Positions 23,778-36,314 of a stretch of 64,000 bases of DNA are shown here, in pieces. The stretch comes from Cladobotryum mycophilum (lineage: Eukaryota > Ascomycota > Sordariomycetes > Hypocreales > Hypocreaceae). The translations under genes and the position numbers were made by a program. Location: contig JAVFKD010000016.1 of NCBI GenBank assembly GCA_036429605.1, forward strand, positions 2,232,001 through 2,296,000, in the 5' to 3' direction. The notes under the pieces are model-generated. The model worked only from the letters and a program-made list of their open reading frames with translations. It did no database searches and was not told where the DNA came from. Each line of letters opens with the position of its first letter. The stretch's first letter is position 1.

Positions 23778-26700
23778 TGGATCGGGAATTTCTGGCTATG
23801 ATTGCGCGCAATGGCAATGGAAACAAACAGAAAAACAAACACCAAAAAAAATACAGCTATTTCTTAAGCTTGTTTAAAAGGTTTCTGCTGGGCACTCTCT
23901 AGAAAGCAATGTAATTGGCAGAGAGAGTGAGCTTGGCAGGGAAGACACCAGGGGGAGTGCGTTAGATCCGGCCGGCTCTAAGTGGCGTGCGTGTAAGATC
24001 TTCCTTCCAACCACCAAGATGAAGGAGGGATGAGAGGAGAAGGAAAGGTTGGAACGGAAAAGAAAAGAGGCAGCAGGCGAGGTTTTTGTTGCTGCAGGAA
24101 AGGACGAGAAAAAAGAAAAGGAAAAATTGAGAAGCTCCAGATCCGAGGTGGTATCCCAGAATCTGGAAGCCAAATGTTTTAAAAGCATGTCTGTCACTCT
24201 CTGCTCTGGTTAAGCCGCATTCGACGACCGAAATGCATAGAGATGAACAGCCAGTCAGAATCTCAGATACAACATCGTGTTCCAATGTCTGACGGTAAGT
24301 GGTTCAGCGGCCGTTCTGGGTCGTGTTCCCAACAGTGGGCTAGGTCCCCAGGTTCGGCAGCTCCAGTCATGATATTGCTGGGTGTGCTGGGTGTGCATGG
24401 TGCGCACACGCCTTGCACTCCACACACAAAGTTCCACACCCGACGTCAAGGCCGCCAACAACAGCCTTTTCTCTCGGCTTTTCTACCTCACCAACTCACC
24501 TCCCTGCCCATGTCCCCTGTGCCTGTTGGGCAACACCACTAAGCTCTTCTGCTGATTCATGCATTTCCGGCAATGGGATTGGCTTAGAGCGCTGGAAAAG
24601 AGAGGCGGCGACAACAGGGGGAGACCAGATCGTTTGCAACGAGCAAGACGGCGGACCGTCGGTCTAGTCCTGATTCTGCTATTATTGTCCGCGACGGATA
24701 CATACGCACGTCCGTTCCGTATGAGATTTTTTCCACCCCTTCCCTTCCCTTTCTCCTCTGCCTTTTTTCTCTCGTAAAACTTTTGATTCGGCTCGCCTAT
24801 CAAGAGAGGAGGAAAAAAAGAAGAAGGTGGAGGCGTTGTCGCAGTCCGTCCGACCGGGGGCATCCGTCACATCTTCGCGCCCGTTGCTATCTCCATATCT
24901 CCATTTCTTGTTTACCTGTCCAAGTAGCATGTTTTCGTCAGCTGGTCTGTCTCTCCCTCTGAAACATAGGCAATGGGAGGGGATTGTGTGCTCATTGCTT
25001 CGTTCTCTCTTGTCTGGTTGGCTCCCCTCGCTCTCCTTTGTGTCCGGATAGAGCGGCAATTCAAGACAGTGCAATATCATGCCGATCTTGGTTGAAATCG
25101 GCTGGCCCCCGCTCGAAAATTGGGTGATTTGACCATTTCTGTCACCGAGCTTAAACAAAAAATACTTGTAATAACCCAAAATGATCTAAGACACCTCGGC
25201 CTATCCACGCACACACGCACGCATCTTGGTTGAGCATGGATGCATGCATGATACCATCTTCAGCTCCAGCCATCCATCTCAGCATGGCTTTCCCCTCCTC
25301 CTCCTTCCTTCTTCTCTGCCGTCGCCTTTTTGTCTCGCTCCCGTGTCGTATGAAATCATATGATATAATGTGGTGATGCTGTAAAAAGTGGCTTGCATTG
25401 TGCATATCGTCGTAGTGCGTACGGAGTAAAGAAAATTCATTTAATTCCCCGCAGGCAGGCCAGAGTGGGAAACTGGTCGCGTGAGTCAAGGCAGTTGCGA
25501 CTTTTGCCGCCATTGCCCTGTCCATAACATAAATAGGTACCTACTAGGCAGTACTTGGGTAGGTAGGTACAAGTACTTTTTATCTAATCATAATGCCCGT
25601 CGCCAACCAAGGCAACTTGTTACATCATCCATTCTCCTCCTCCTCCTCCTCCTCCTCCTCACCTACAGCACAACCCTCATCTCGCCAACACAACGTGCAC
25701 GTATCATCTATCAAGATGATCAAAAATTTGGTGTTGATCATGTGGCGACTGATAAAAGGAAATTAAGGTTTTACCACTAACTAAGACAAGAACTGCAGAC
25801 GCTTCTCGCCCAATCGTTCCACACCGTGAGATTCTGGAACTTCTCTTTTGCTGATTTATTGAGACATTGTTTTACCCACACCAGGGGTCCTTGACCGGCC
25901 AGTGCCATCCTAGCTAAGCTTGCTTAGACGAGTTACAGGTACTTGCATCCCAGTCACGGCGTTGTTTCTGCCCTTATCCATCACATCGCTGGCTACCTAG
26001 ATAGGGACTCTATTATAGGTGCCAGATTCTCATCAATGCTTCCTAGCAATGCTGACGCTGAACAACATTGAAGTCGTTGATATGAACAACAACAAAAACG
26101 TTCCAAGACTTGGCATAATTACGACCTAAATATAGCTCCTCCATTCTTTGCCACCATGCCGAGAACATTTCCATACCAGCCCAACCCAGTGTTTTTTTAA
26201 GCCGCAGTGCTACTCTCTGTCCGTAACCGGTAGCAAGTAGCTTCTTCATCGCCAAGACCCGGATGTTACCCTACATCAAGATCTAGACTCGTCTGCTTAT
26301 TCGAGAACATACGCCCTTTACCTAAGCTCATCAACCAACCATTTCCATTCCTTAGGATGCAACGATGAAAAATGTTCACAATTTCGAGATGAAAATTTTC
26401 ACTCTGCATCACGGAACTTTATAAAGTTGCATATAAGTGAGTGCCCAATGTGGTAAAATTCGTAACGTGGTGATACGTACCATGTGCGAATTTCAATACA
26501 AACGTACCAAACATACAGTAAGGTATTTATAAATTTATATTCAGGGCATACATCACATGGCGACACACTCCAAATAACCATCCTTTCATTCATGTCTTCT
26601 TAAATCGATAAATAGGCATTGGCAAGGAATATACTCCATTGTCCGCACCGCTCATTTCGTGTGTGTTCTGCGTGTCATTCCAATTCGTTGCCCATATAAC

Positions 26701-26850
26701 GCCTCGCTGCTTTCTCATACAAAGGAAATCCGCAGTCATCTCTCAAACGTACATTTTGTTATTCTGCTTTCGTCTGAAATCATAACAAAAAAAATAATAA
26801 GTAGTAAGTAGTAGGTTGGTAAAGAGACAAAATAGCAGTCTTTGCCGTCT
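23778..26850. other. 3.1 kb intergenic region upstream of the permease, downstream of RIM15
   Basis: No gene is supported. The half next to the permease is CT-rich and fits a long promoter and leader. The half next to RIM15 is AT-richer. It contains TACGGAGTA at 25420, TAGGTACCTA at 25534 and a (CTC)n tract at 25634-25660. Reading frames of 70-165 codons here show no domain, and several overlap the repeats. Confidence 0.45.
25634..25660. repeat. (CTC)n microsatellite
   Basis: Nine CTC units in intergenic DNA, about 90 bp from a TAGGTACCTA palindrome. Confidence 0.9.
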
Positions 26851-29800
26851 CTATTTACCCAAAGCACGAGGCGTTGCCTCTTCATCCGCTTCCACCTCAT
26901 CCACGCCCTCAATTTGGACCACCACTGGTGCCATCGGTCGTGGCGTTGCATCCACGCTTCCTGGCCCTTCCGCTTCCTCCTGCTCCGACCCAAGTGCTCC
27001 TGATTTGCTCGGTGTTGTTTGCGCAACCTCGGCGTCTTGATTGATTCCGAGCATGGGTGATTCCATCTCATACGAGGGTGTCGTCGCAACTTGCGTCACC
27101 GCTTCGGAAGTGCTCTCCGAGAGCGTAACGCTTTCATGACTGTCGGCTCGCATCATCTCAATGCCCAGTTTTGAGCTTGGCAACGTAGTTTTGCCCGTGA
27201 TAGCCTTACTGCCTCGCCTCATGAGCTTCTCTCTTCCGCCCTCTGGATCTTCATCTTCATCATCTGCCGACTCCGTTCCTTCCGAAGGTCTTTTATCCAA
27301 GCCCTCTCGTCTGGCCTTCAATCTGTCTACCCCACGCTGGAAGAATTCAACCTGTGCTGGCGCTGAGTGCTGATAAAGCAGGAGCGGCACCCCCTTTGGA
27401 GAGTTGTCGAATCCCATCCCATGGTCCCCCTCAGTGATCCCAAGACCGCTCTCATCCCAATCCCCAGTTGCCTTGCGGCTTATTACCACCGGGATTTCAT
27501 CTGTTGTGAATGACTCTGAGTCACCAAATACACTAGACGTGATAGAATCTTCCCGGCTCGATCCTATGGTAGATCCAATACGGCCAGGGAAGGCAGATAT
27601 GCTGGATGTTGGACTATCGTCCACTGCCCGTGGGATGGTCCTTCTCAGGCTGAGTGGAATGGCATGTGGCAAAGTTGATGAGAGTGGTCGCTGTGGGGGT
27701 TCGGGTCGCCACTGACACAGGCTCCTCAACACTTCCGTCAACTTGGACGAGCTAATGGGCTTTTCAATCAGTGAATCAAAGTAGTGTGGTGCCTGAAGTT
27801 CCTTGAGGTAGGCTGTAATGGCTACAATTGGCGTATGCGAATTGGCGTTTTTCGTTTCTCTAATCATACGCGCAACATCTGCTCCGTTGATCTGCGGAAG
27901 CCTGTACTCTAGGAAAATGACATCAAACTTGATCTCACTCATCGAGTATCGTACCGCCTCCGATCCATTAGCAACGGAAATAGTACGGCACCTTAATTTC
28001 TCCAGAAGCTTCTCCATCACCATTCTTGACACTGGATGGTCTTCACAGATCAACACATCCAAAGGTCGGAAAGTAGGACCGCTATCGAATGCAATCTGGG
28101 ACAGGCGCCGCGAGCTCTGCCTACGGCGTTGAACTCTGAGCAGGGCATTGTGTTTGTCTCCTTCATTATCTGACGAAGACGGCGACATGTCAAACACCTG
28201 ACTCCTACGGTTGCGGTGATGTTGGAGCATATCGGATGTCACGGGGCTTGCTTCCTGAGAACCCACCGTCAAAGACCTCGAGCGACTTGTGGATGACGTA
28301 CTATTCTGCCGGGGTGTCGTGACCAACTTCTGCGGTGACAGGGCTAATGGAGGGGGAGCTGTCCCTCCGCGAGGCTTAACAGGCGATGCCGCTGCCGAGG
28401 TTGCCGCTCTCTGCAGACTGGGTGGCACCTTTGGTACATCAAACGGGTTGTGATTTGGCTGTAGTGATGCCGATGACTGGTGTGACAGGCTGGATGAATT
28501 GCTCGATGCCTTTCGCCGTCCATCCATTGCCCCGCCAGTTGTGAACGAAACCAAAAGCGGTGATGAAGGCTGGGAGACACGACTCGGAGACGAGTTGGAG
28601 TGACTAAAACCAGACGGAGATTGGGCTCGGTTGGTTACCTTTGAGTTGTTGATCGTTCGTTGCACATGATTCGACAGGACAGGACTGCCCTCGAGAGATG
28701 CCGAGGGGGATGGTACATTTGCAAGGCCTCCAGGGCTAATAGACGACTGCTTGCTTTGGGCTGCGAGAGCTTCCGCCCGTAGCTTCTGAATTACATCCTT
28801 ATTCGCCTTCTCTAGAACCGGTAGATTCTTGAAGGAGAAGGAACCAAAGTCATCCGCGGCAATTGGCTCGCTCAGCCTCCTTGATTTGAGGTCCCGCACG
28901 TGGGGGTATATGAAGGGGCATCAGCTTCCGATTCATTGAGTTTACTTGCGAGCGCACACGGGAGAGAGCGTCATGGGGCCGATCCGGGTAGTCGGAGCCG
29001 GCTGTAGACGATTGGGGAGACATCTGGTCTTCCATCTCCTCCACAAACGATTGAAGAACTGCACCTCTGGAGTCAAAGTACTCAGTGTCCTCTGGGTTCT
29101 CTGGCTGTGGCACAAACTGAGCCTCATCTTCCAACAAGGTATCCCAGTTGACACCTTCGAACCATGGGTGATTTCGAATTTCCTCGCCGCCAGAGGAAAA
29201 CTTTTCATCGAGATTAGAGCCTAAACGCTGTGGGGGTTCCATACAGAGAAGCTTGTTTATCAAATCTTTAGCCTCATCAGAAACTGGCTCGCACTCGGCT
29301 TCATCTGGCCATTGAATCTTTCGAGCCAAGATGTTCTCGAACACCTCCTCAGCCTCGTTTGCATGAAACGGTGGTATTCCAAATAGGAATTCAAACAGGA
29401 TACATCCGACAGACCACCAATCACTGGTCTCGTCCTGTTTATCGCCCTTAATCGTTTCCGGCGCCAGGTAATCTGGTGTTCCTACGAACCGGCGATTTGT
29501 ATCTTCAGGATCAAATAGTGCCATTGGTGGAGGCATCATACTCGACGGAGGGAGTGAATTCCGGTTGCTATAACTGTCTACACTGGACCTGGTATTTGAT
29601 TGATATGGGTGTAAATCTGGCGACCCATGAATCATTACCTCATCGTCCATGAGCATTTTGACACTAGTCGTTTGAGAATTGGCGTCGGAATCATTCAATG
29701 AAAAGGAAGAGAGCATGTGGGTTAGCGTTTCACTACCACCACTATCGCTTCGATGACTGTTCGATATTCGGCGCACTTCTGGCTGAGCAGATGTGAGGCT

Positions 29801-32640
29801 GAAGTATGAGGGTTGGCCGATGCTGCCAACATCAGGAGTCATCTGTGGCGTTGTGCTGGGAGATTGGCTGGGGCCATGCATATCGAGCGATGTAGACCTG
29901 GATGATGCCATCGAGGTAGAGCGGGCAAAAGGCCCCTGTTTGAGCAAATCTGGCGTCGAATCCGCGTTCTCACTATTTAAAGCCCGTTTCTGTCGCCCGA
30001 CCAAGCCCATTCGTGACAATCCAAAGTCGGTCAATTTCAGGTGGCCCTTTTGATCGATTAACAAGTTGTCTGGCTTTAGATCTCGGTGAATGACCCCTCT
30101 TTCGTGGAGATGCTCTACGCCAAGGATAACCTCTGCAAGATATTTTTTGACCCATTCTTCGGGGAGCCCGCCAAGGACTTTGATTAGGGAGGCGCAGTCA
30201 CCTCCATTGAGGTATTCCATGACTAGGTAAAGATAATCTTTACTCGAAAAAGTCCAATAAAGCTTTGCAACAAAGTCACTTTGTCCCTGCCACATCATGA
30301 TAGCCCGTTCAGCCTTCACGTTGCCAACCTGGTTCTTAGCAACCATGTCTGCCTTCTTCAGTACCTTGATAGCAAAATATTCACCAGTGGATTTCTTTTT
30401 TGAAAGATAAACACTACCAAAGGCTCCCTTACTAATCGGTTTGATAATCTCGAAATCCTTGATGGAAGGTTGAGTTGGACGCGACTGTGGAGGTGCCTGG
30501 TTGGAGGTCAAACGAGGTGATGGTGGCGGTTTCATAACGAAATCTGATATGGCTGCCGATGACTGCCTTCTGTGATGTCGAGAAGGATGAGCAATAGGAG
30601 AGCTAAATTCACTGCTTGGAAACATGGGAGATGCTTCAGGAGAGGCGACATTTTCTTGCGATAGGGGTAACACACGGGGCTTGATCCGCAGTGGAGACGA
30701 GGGCTGATTGTTTCGTGATGGGGACTCCTGGCGTCGCGGAGAGGTTGACCCTGGAATCACCAGGCTTCTTCTGTGTCGTTGTCTGGCGCTCGCCGCACGT
30801 CTGAGGTCTCCGAATTCAGAGATTGGAGACTCCGTTCGATGGGCATTGCGTGAAGCGACCGATGATGAGCGTAAGCTCCCTTCACTGTCATTGTCATTCT
30901 CAATAAGAAGAGTAGAACCTCGTCGTGAGTCACGAGACTGAACCGTGCCTCCAAAGTGAGATCGAGGGGTAAGGCATTCCTTTGGGCTGCTGGACCTCGT
31001 GGAGCCGATGAATGATGTTGGTCGAGATCGACCAGCATGGATAGATGATACATCAACCTGACGCAAAGCAGCAGCTAGTGCAGACGGGCTGTGATCAAAG
31101 GGGTCCTCTTTAATAGGATCACGTGAACCATCCTCCTCGCTTCGATCCCCAAGATCTTCTGTATATAGTGGTTCACCATCATCAGTCTCATCTTCGGCGG
31201 AGTCGCTGAATCGACCCGCGGCGATGCGAGCGGCCTTTCTCGCTGCTTCATCAATACAGTCTTGTACGAGAACGGCAAATTCAATACGAATACGCTCCGC
31301 ATACTCAATAATCTTTCGATGGCGGAAGATGGCATCAACCTTTGCCCTGGCAACTTTTTCGGTATCAGTACAGAGGAGAGCAAGACCTTGCTCCTGCTCC
31401 AAAGTATTAGTTCCTGGAGACTGCCATTGGAGAACTTGCGAGATTCTTGATTCTGATTGAGGAGACTGGGTCCGCAAATCCCAATGGCCCTGTTGCGAGG
31501 CGCTCTCCTTGATAGCAGGGTTACTAATTTCTATGGCTGTATCACAGAGGTCCATTAGAAGCTCAACAATGCGTGCCTGGGGCCTCCGAACTGCGAACGA
31601 ACGCGCCCTATTATGTCCGAATCCTCCAGTTCTTTCCCTTGAGCGAGCGAGCGATGTACCGGGGGATGATTGGGTCGACGGAGGTGGACCTATTGGTAAA
31701 CCTTTATACTCAGCGACTGGCACATTTGGTTGGTCACCAGTCATAGACCGACTCTTTCGGGATTCCAAAGCATCTAGAACCCTAACAATGGCGTGTCGGT
31801 GTTCTGTCAAATTCTCCTGTGCCATCTGAACATCCATTTCGGCGTGGTGTTCTTGGAGACAAAGATCTGTGTGCTTTTCAAACCACCAGGGGGTATCTGG
31901 CGTTCGCAAATGCGGCAGAGGACTGGTGGGGGTGGAAGTGGCCGCTCTTGGGTCTCGCTAGCGGTTTCAGCCAGTTGTGTGAGATAGCTAGCAAGAATTT
32001 CAGCTCCCGAGCCAAGTGAGTCAACAATCACATTGGGGAGATCAATATGAACTTCATGAGGAATCCACGGGCGTAGCATCCACATTGTCTAGAGGTCATG
32101 ATTAGTGGAATTCGGCGTGGAACCCATATCCAAGGCTACACTCACATGGCTCTCTCCACCCGAAACGGTGTCATATACCATAATACCCTGTGCTTCGAGA
32201 TCGGCTACTTGCGGTGATTTTTCCTGATCATCTAAACTGATAAGGTCGTTGAGGGATCGTAGCTTAGACAAGGAGCCAAGGTGAATGGAGAAACGGACTC
32301 TGTGACTCTTGGAGTCGTCTCTCTTCATCGATTCGACTACATCTGTGAAGATGGATTTGTTCTCGCTGACTATCAAACCGGATATGGGAACGCCATCGAC
32401 AGATTTGAAGGGAGTGCCTACGACATCCGTCCAAGAAGGGCTTACCCACTTGATGGTGCCGTCGAGGTTGAGATCCACAATTGCATTAAGGGTTTGCTCG
32501 GCTGCCTCTCGGAGCTCCTCACGCTCTTCTCGGATGTCCTGGCTCAAGGACCGTTCCATGGCAGACGCCTGCTGGCTGCGTAGAGACGAAATGACCGGGG
32601 GCGCCAGCATGGCGGGCGAAGGTGTGGATGGCGGATCCAT
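26851..32640 (-). CDS. RIM15: Rim15/Cek1 (Greatwall-like) kinase with PAS-like and receiver domains; two apparent frameshifts
   Basis: Rim15 acts below TORC1 and PKA to promote quiescence and stress survival. Exon 1 (32640..32146) carries a PAS-like domain (NLDGTIKWVSPSWTDVVG). A 57 bp intron follows, and the frame continues at 32088. A C-X2-C...H-X3-C zinc motif (CRICERQIPP / WWFEKHTDLC) is split by an apparent frameshift at the G5 run 31889-31893. The kinase starts near 30459 (ISKGAFGSVYL), with IHRDLKPDNLL and DFG, then an insertion of about 170 residues before VGTPDYLAPE, a hallmark of this kinase group. A second apparent frameshift lies at the G5 run 28902-28906. The C-terminus has SEPIAADDFGSFSFKNLPVL and a receiver domain (VLICEDHPVSR, FLEYRLPQ, ITAY, EKPIS) with Glu at the usual phospho-Asp position. 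Read through, the protein has about 1900 residues, normal for the family. The true N-terminus is uncertain; a frame at 33089-32760 may add an exon. Confidence 0.87.
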
Positions 32641-34627
32641 GGTTGTGAGAAGAGTCACACCAAGGATGGTAGAGAGTCTTTCTTGTATAGGTCCGGCAGC
32701 GGGGGAAGCTGGTTTCGAAGGGGGAGGGGGAGACACAGGGCCTGGCCAGACAGCCAGAACTATAGACCAGCAAGGCTCGAATACATGACTGAGTTGTCGC
32801 CGGCGTAAGCTCGCAGTGTCTCTTGCAGGCGTGGGCAGGTATTCAAGATGGTAAAATGGGAGGACTGTCGTCGAAGAGGTCGAATGCGAGCATAAGGCAA
32901 CGGCCTAGGCGGAGGTGACGACAAGGGCAACCGGGTCTGCTGGCTGAGGAAGGGCTCGATTCTTTTGTCGTCGAGGGATTGCTGTCTTGAGAAAACGGCT
33001 GAATTGTCCTTAAGAGACAATCGCCGTGGAGGGCACACGCAGACAGGACCAGCAGTCGCCTTCAGCCAGCTCAGCACAGGGTGGTTCACGATTGTTCGTT
33101 AACAAAGCGAATGGCCGTGGTCGCGTACTCAGGCTCTCCCATGACACATTAAGCGGGGAAACATATGGAGATGGACCAATAACAACACACCATTTCCTTG
33201 GCTTCACCCTGCTGATCCAGTCTTGTTGTGGTGCAGCCCTTCTGGAGTGAACCACCCCAAATATTATTGATAGCGATGGTGGTAGCCCGTAGCAATGATA
33301 GTGGTGGTAGTGCTACCGCCTGCTAGGCACTAACAACCACTGGAGGTACCTAACAATCCTGCACCGCAAAAGCCCTTTGTCCCCAAAGCTCCCAACCCTC
33401 CCCACCAAGAAAAAAAAACAAGAAAAAAAAAACAGGGCTCCCATCTCCGGCTCCGCCTGATATAGTCCGTTTCTTTTCATTGGGTAAAAGGGAAAACGGC
33501 ACGGCACAAGGTCAGCGACATGCAGATGCTCATACTTGTAGTACTTCGTACGTAAGCAGCCTTTGTCATTTTGATTCATAAAAGTTACTCATTTGTTGAG
33601 TGAACACGCCGGGTACCTTTGTACCCATGCATCCATCCACCCATTCATCCGCCCATTTGTTGTTTGTTTTTCTCCATGGTTGCTCCGCATCAACGCACTT
33701 GTACGCACATACATGTATGTAGGCACTTCTTATGCCAGTGCGAATTGCATTGAGCTCACTAAGTGGGGGGGGGTAGAAATCTTCCATCGTAGACAATAGA
33801 GTCATTGGGTGGGAGATGGAGCGAAGTACGGGGAAGAAGACGTATAGTCTATAGAATACCGGCCTATGAAAGAAACCCGCAAGTACTCTTGTGTTCTCAG
33901 CATTCAAGTCTTCCATCTACCTACTACTAGGTATTTCACCTCGTGGCGTCGTATCCTATCCCCCACATGGGGGCACACCTCTATTGACGTGGTACTGTGC
34001 GAGGAGTAGTGTACTCTGTACGAATGCTGGCAACATGTATTAGGTGAGGAACGCCCGCATATGAAGAGAAGGGGTAAATCTGATGTTATCATTGAGACAT
34101 CAAGCCCCTATCTAGCACTCAGAAAACCATTCGAACTTTTCATAATTCTCGTAATGCTCATTGGGAAAAGAAAAGAACGGAAAAAAGAAAAAGCAATGGA
34201 ACGATACAGTGTGCAATTGCTCATCCCTTGCAAACAAGGCCATGATGCATTGCGATCAATATTGTCTCCAGATCATTGGTGGTATCCAGTTGCAGGACGC
34301 ATGGTTACCAATAATTGATAAGCAACCGTGGTCTGATTTCCGTCCACTACATCTCCCAGCATCACCAAAGATACACCTTGACTTGCCCTAACTGCCCCAA
34401 GGCTATACTCTATATATATATTAATCATGTGCTCCAGCTTCTAATAACTTCTCTAGACCCTGAGAGGTCCGGCAGTAGGTCCAGCCACTTACCAACTCTC
34501 CCCTCTTCGTTTTTCATTTAACTTGCATATAATAATGTCCTAGGTCAGCGTACATACGCCTTTGCTACTTGTACGGCTGTGTCTCTAGTCGGCGGCCCCT
34601 CTTGTTCGTTTCGACAGCTACCCCGAC
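32641..34627. other. RIM15 upstream region and 3' side of the acyltransferase gene
   Basis: About 2 kb. The first 450 bp on the minus strand have an open frame (33089-32760, ending DNSVMYSSLAGL) that could belong to the RIM15 N-terminus through an unrecognised splice or a further indel. The remainder, including A-rich and G-rich homopolymers at about 33410-33430 and 33765-33775, shows nothing I can name. Confidence 0.4.
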
Positions 34628-35666
34628 CTAGTTTAGTTTTGGTTTGCTTATACTTGACTGTAGTGATAGACATTTTTGTCTTTGGGCTTCGAGCCACTCT
34701 CCCTTTTCTACCCATATTTGTTCTAACCACTTGGCCAATTCCTCGTCCTTTTCGGGTAAGGAAGCGATGGGAAACCTGCGCGTATGCACATAGAATTGGA
34801 AACCAGCCTCCTTGGTCATCTTTGGGATACTCAGTGCATCCCAAATAGATGGAGCCTCTTGGAAATTTGACCCACGTCGGTAGAGGATGGCAAGGTCGTA
34901 TATGGCCTTGATATGTGGCGCCTTTCGGAGGTGTTGGACCGTAGCAATAAAGCCCTTTGTGCGGGGATACAGGAGATGCAGGGGATGAGGTCGATCCCTT
35001 GCCTCACACCACAATTGGGATTCTTGATATTTCTTCTTGTTGAAGCGAGTAGCTTCACTGAAACTAATAAGCCCTATTTGCCGCCAGGTTAATGATTGGG
35101 TCTTGACACGTCTTCTAGTCTCGCATCATGTCTACTCAATGGTAGCGCGACTTACAAGTTGGAAACCCTCCGGTAACAATGTTGGTGAAGACCCGGTTGA
35201 GCTCCGATTTGTCCTTGAGCCAGTTACGACTGACCATGGGCATCCCCATTGCCCAGAGTCCCCAACCTAGAAATGGAACGAGGCGTAGCTGCACCTTGGC
35301 ATAGTAACGACAGCGCCCAAGCATGCCCGCCCGCTTAGCAAGAGCCTGAATCATGAAGAAGTCGGACCATGCGACATGATTGGAAACGACAATGGCCGAC
35401 TCTCCCGTTGGAAGCTCATCTCCGGAACAAATGATCTCAGCACCATTTAAACGAACAAAGATGGACTGGATCCATCTCCAGACAGAGCCTGCGATAATGG
35501 ATGAAAGATCATACACGATCCTGGGTGCCAGTCGCTTGAATGGCAGCATTAACGACAGGACAACATCGGCTAGGAACAAGTATAGAAGCCATGGTGCTAC
35601 CAGCGCAACGCCGCGCATATGCCCTATCAGGGCCCTGTGTGCAGCAGCCATTGGGATAGATATCAT
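34628..35666 (-). CDS. PlsC-family membrane acyltransferase (lysophospholipid acyltransferase)
   Basis: Two exons (35666..35156 and 35073..34628) are joined over an 82 bp intron (GTAAGT donor; the TTGG join gives FPTWLISFSEATRF), for 318 residues. Two hydrophobic N-terminal segments (VALVAPWLLYLFLADVVLSL and following) precede the acyltransferase motif I, SNHVAWSDFFMIQ, an NH-X4-D box, at about residues 95-107. The later VPFLGWGLWAMGMPMVSR and FSEATRF stretches correspond to the acceptor-pocket and EGTR-like motifs, with the latter here being SEATR. Such enzymes move an acyl chain from acyl-CoA to a lysophospholipid at the ER or lipid droplets. The substrate (lysophosphatidic acid, lysophosphatidylinositol or another) cannot be read from the sequence; the WSDF variant reminds me of yeast Loa1 relatives. 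The first ATG (35666) is chosen, although Met6 at 35651 is equally possible. Confidence 0.82.
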
Positions 35667-35897
35667 GCCAATGCTTCCTTTATGGAGATCTGAGTGATGC
35701 TATCCGTATCCTCTTGTTGTTTTCAAAAATGTGAACACAAGGGAGCGGGCGTTGCCTCAGGAGTTGACCGAGGTTCTTCACCCTCGGTAACAGCGCCCGT
35801 ATCGGCTTCCATGACGCTATGTAACGCCATGTGCTAAGAACCGTTTGAGTAATGGAGCTTTTAAGGCGACTAAGAAAAATGCGGCCTATATAAGATA

Positions 35898-36314
35898 CTA
35901 AGGACTACCTAGCCGATGATGTTGGGTCTGGTTAGCTTTTGCGTGTTCCATTTGTTGTCTCGTGAGATCCAGAACCGCACCGAGGAAATGCCCCGTAAAC
36001 TTGGCAATTGGAGGAGTAGCAATTGGAGTCCCAGGCGGCTTTAAGGCGTCCAATACCTGGGATGCCCGGTTATGCATGTTTTGCATTTCACCAGCCGTTA
36101 TTACCAAAGGTGGCAGTACAACCGGTGGGTGCAAGGCGGCGGTATACAGTGTCCACCCCCATGCTAGGGTACTCACACAGTTCACCTGAGCGTCGGATCC
36201 AACGATCTGCGTGGAAGGCGTAGCAAAACGAGAAGCCCTCCTCCTAGAAGATATAAGCTGGCTTTGACTACACTGCCGGATACTTATAGATATACGGAGC
36301 ACTCCGTATACCAT
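35898..36314 (-). CDS. Small uncharacterised protein, weak prediction
   Basis: A 138-residue frame on the minus strand, 231 bp upstream of the acyltransferase gene. I do not recognise it. The central part (LYTAALHPPVVLPPLVITAG and GTPIATPPIAKFTGHFLGAV) has balanced, protein-like composition with amphipathic stretches, ending in a Gln/His-rich tail. The first 35 residues are basic and less convincing. The ATG at 36314 overlaps a perfect inverted repeat (36291-36310), which argues that the true start may lie elsewhere or be reached by splicing; a GTGAGT donor-like site inside the frame adds doubt. It could be the last exon of a longer gene or a chance frame. Confidence 0.3.
   Translation of the reverse strand: MVYGVLRISISIRQCSQSQLISSRRRASRFATPSTQIVGSDAQVNCVSTLAWGWTLYTAALHPPVVLPPLVITAGEMQNMHNRASQVLDALKPPGTPIATPPIAKFTGHFLGAVLDLTRQQMEHAKANQTQHHRLGSP
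36291..36310. repeat. Perfect inverted repeat TATACGGAG-CA-CTCCGTATA
   Basis: Nine-base arms around a 2-base spacer. The arms contain the TACGGAG word that recurs in intergenic DNA across this window. It could be a dimeric protein-binding site or a small hairpin. Confidence 0.9.

Noticed and set aside
26851..32640. Calling RIM15 a pseudogene
   Set aside because: Outside the two homopolymer sites the gene is full-length with intact kinase motifs, and the same type of break occurs in eIF3d, which should be functional; assembly error is the simpler explanation.
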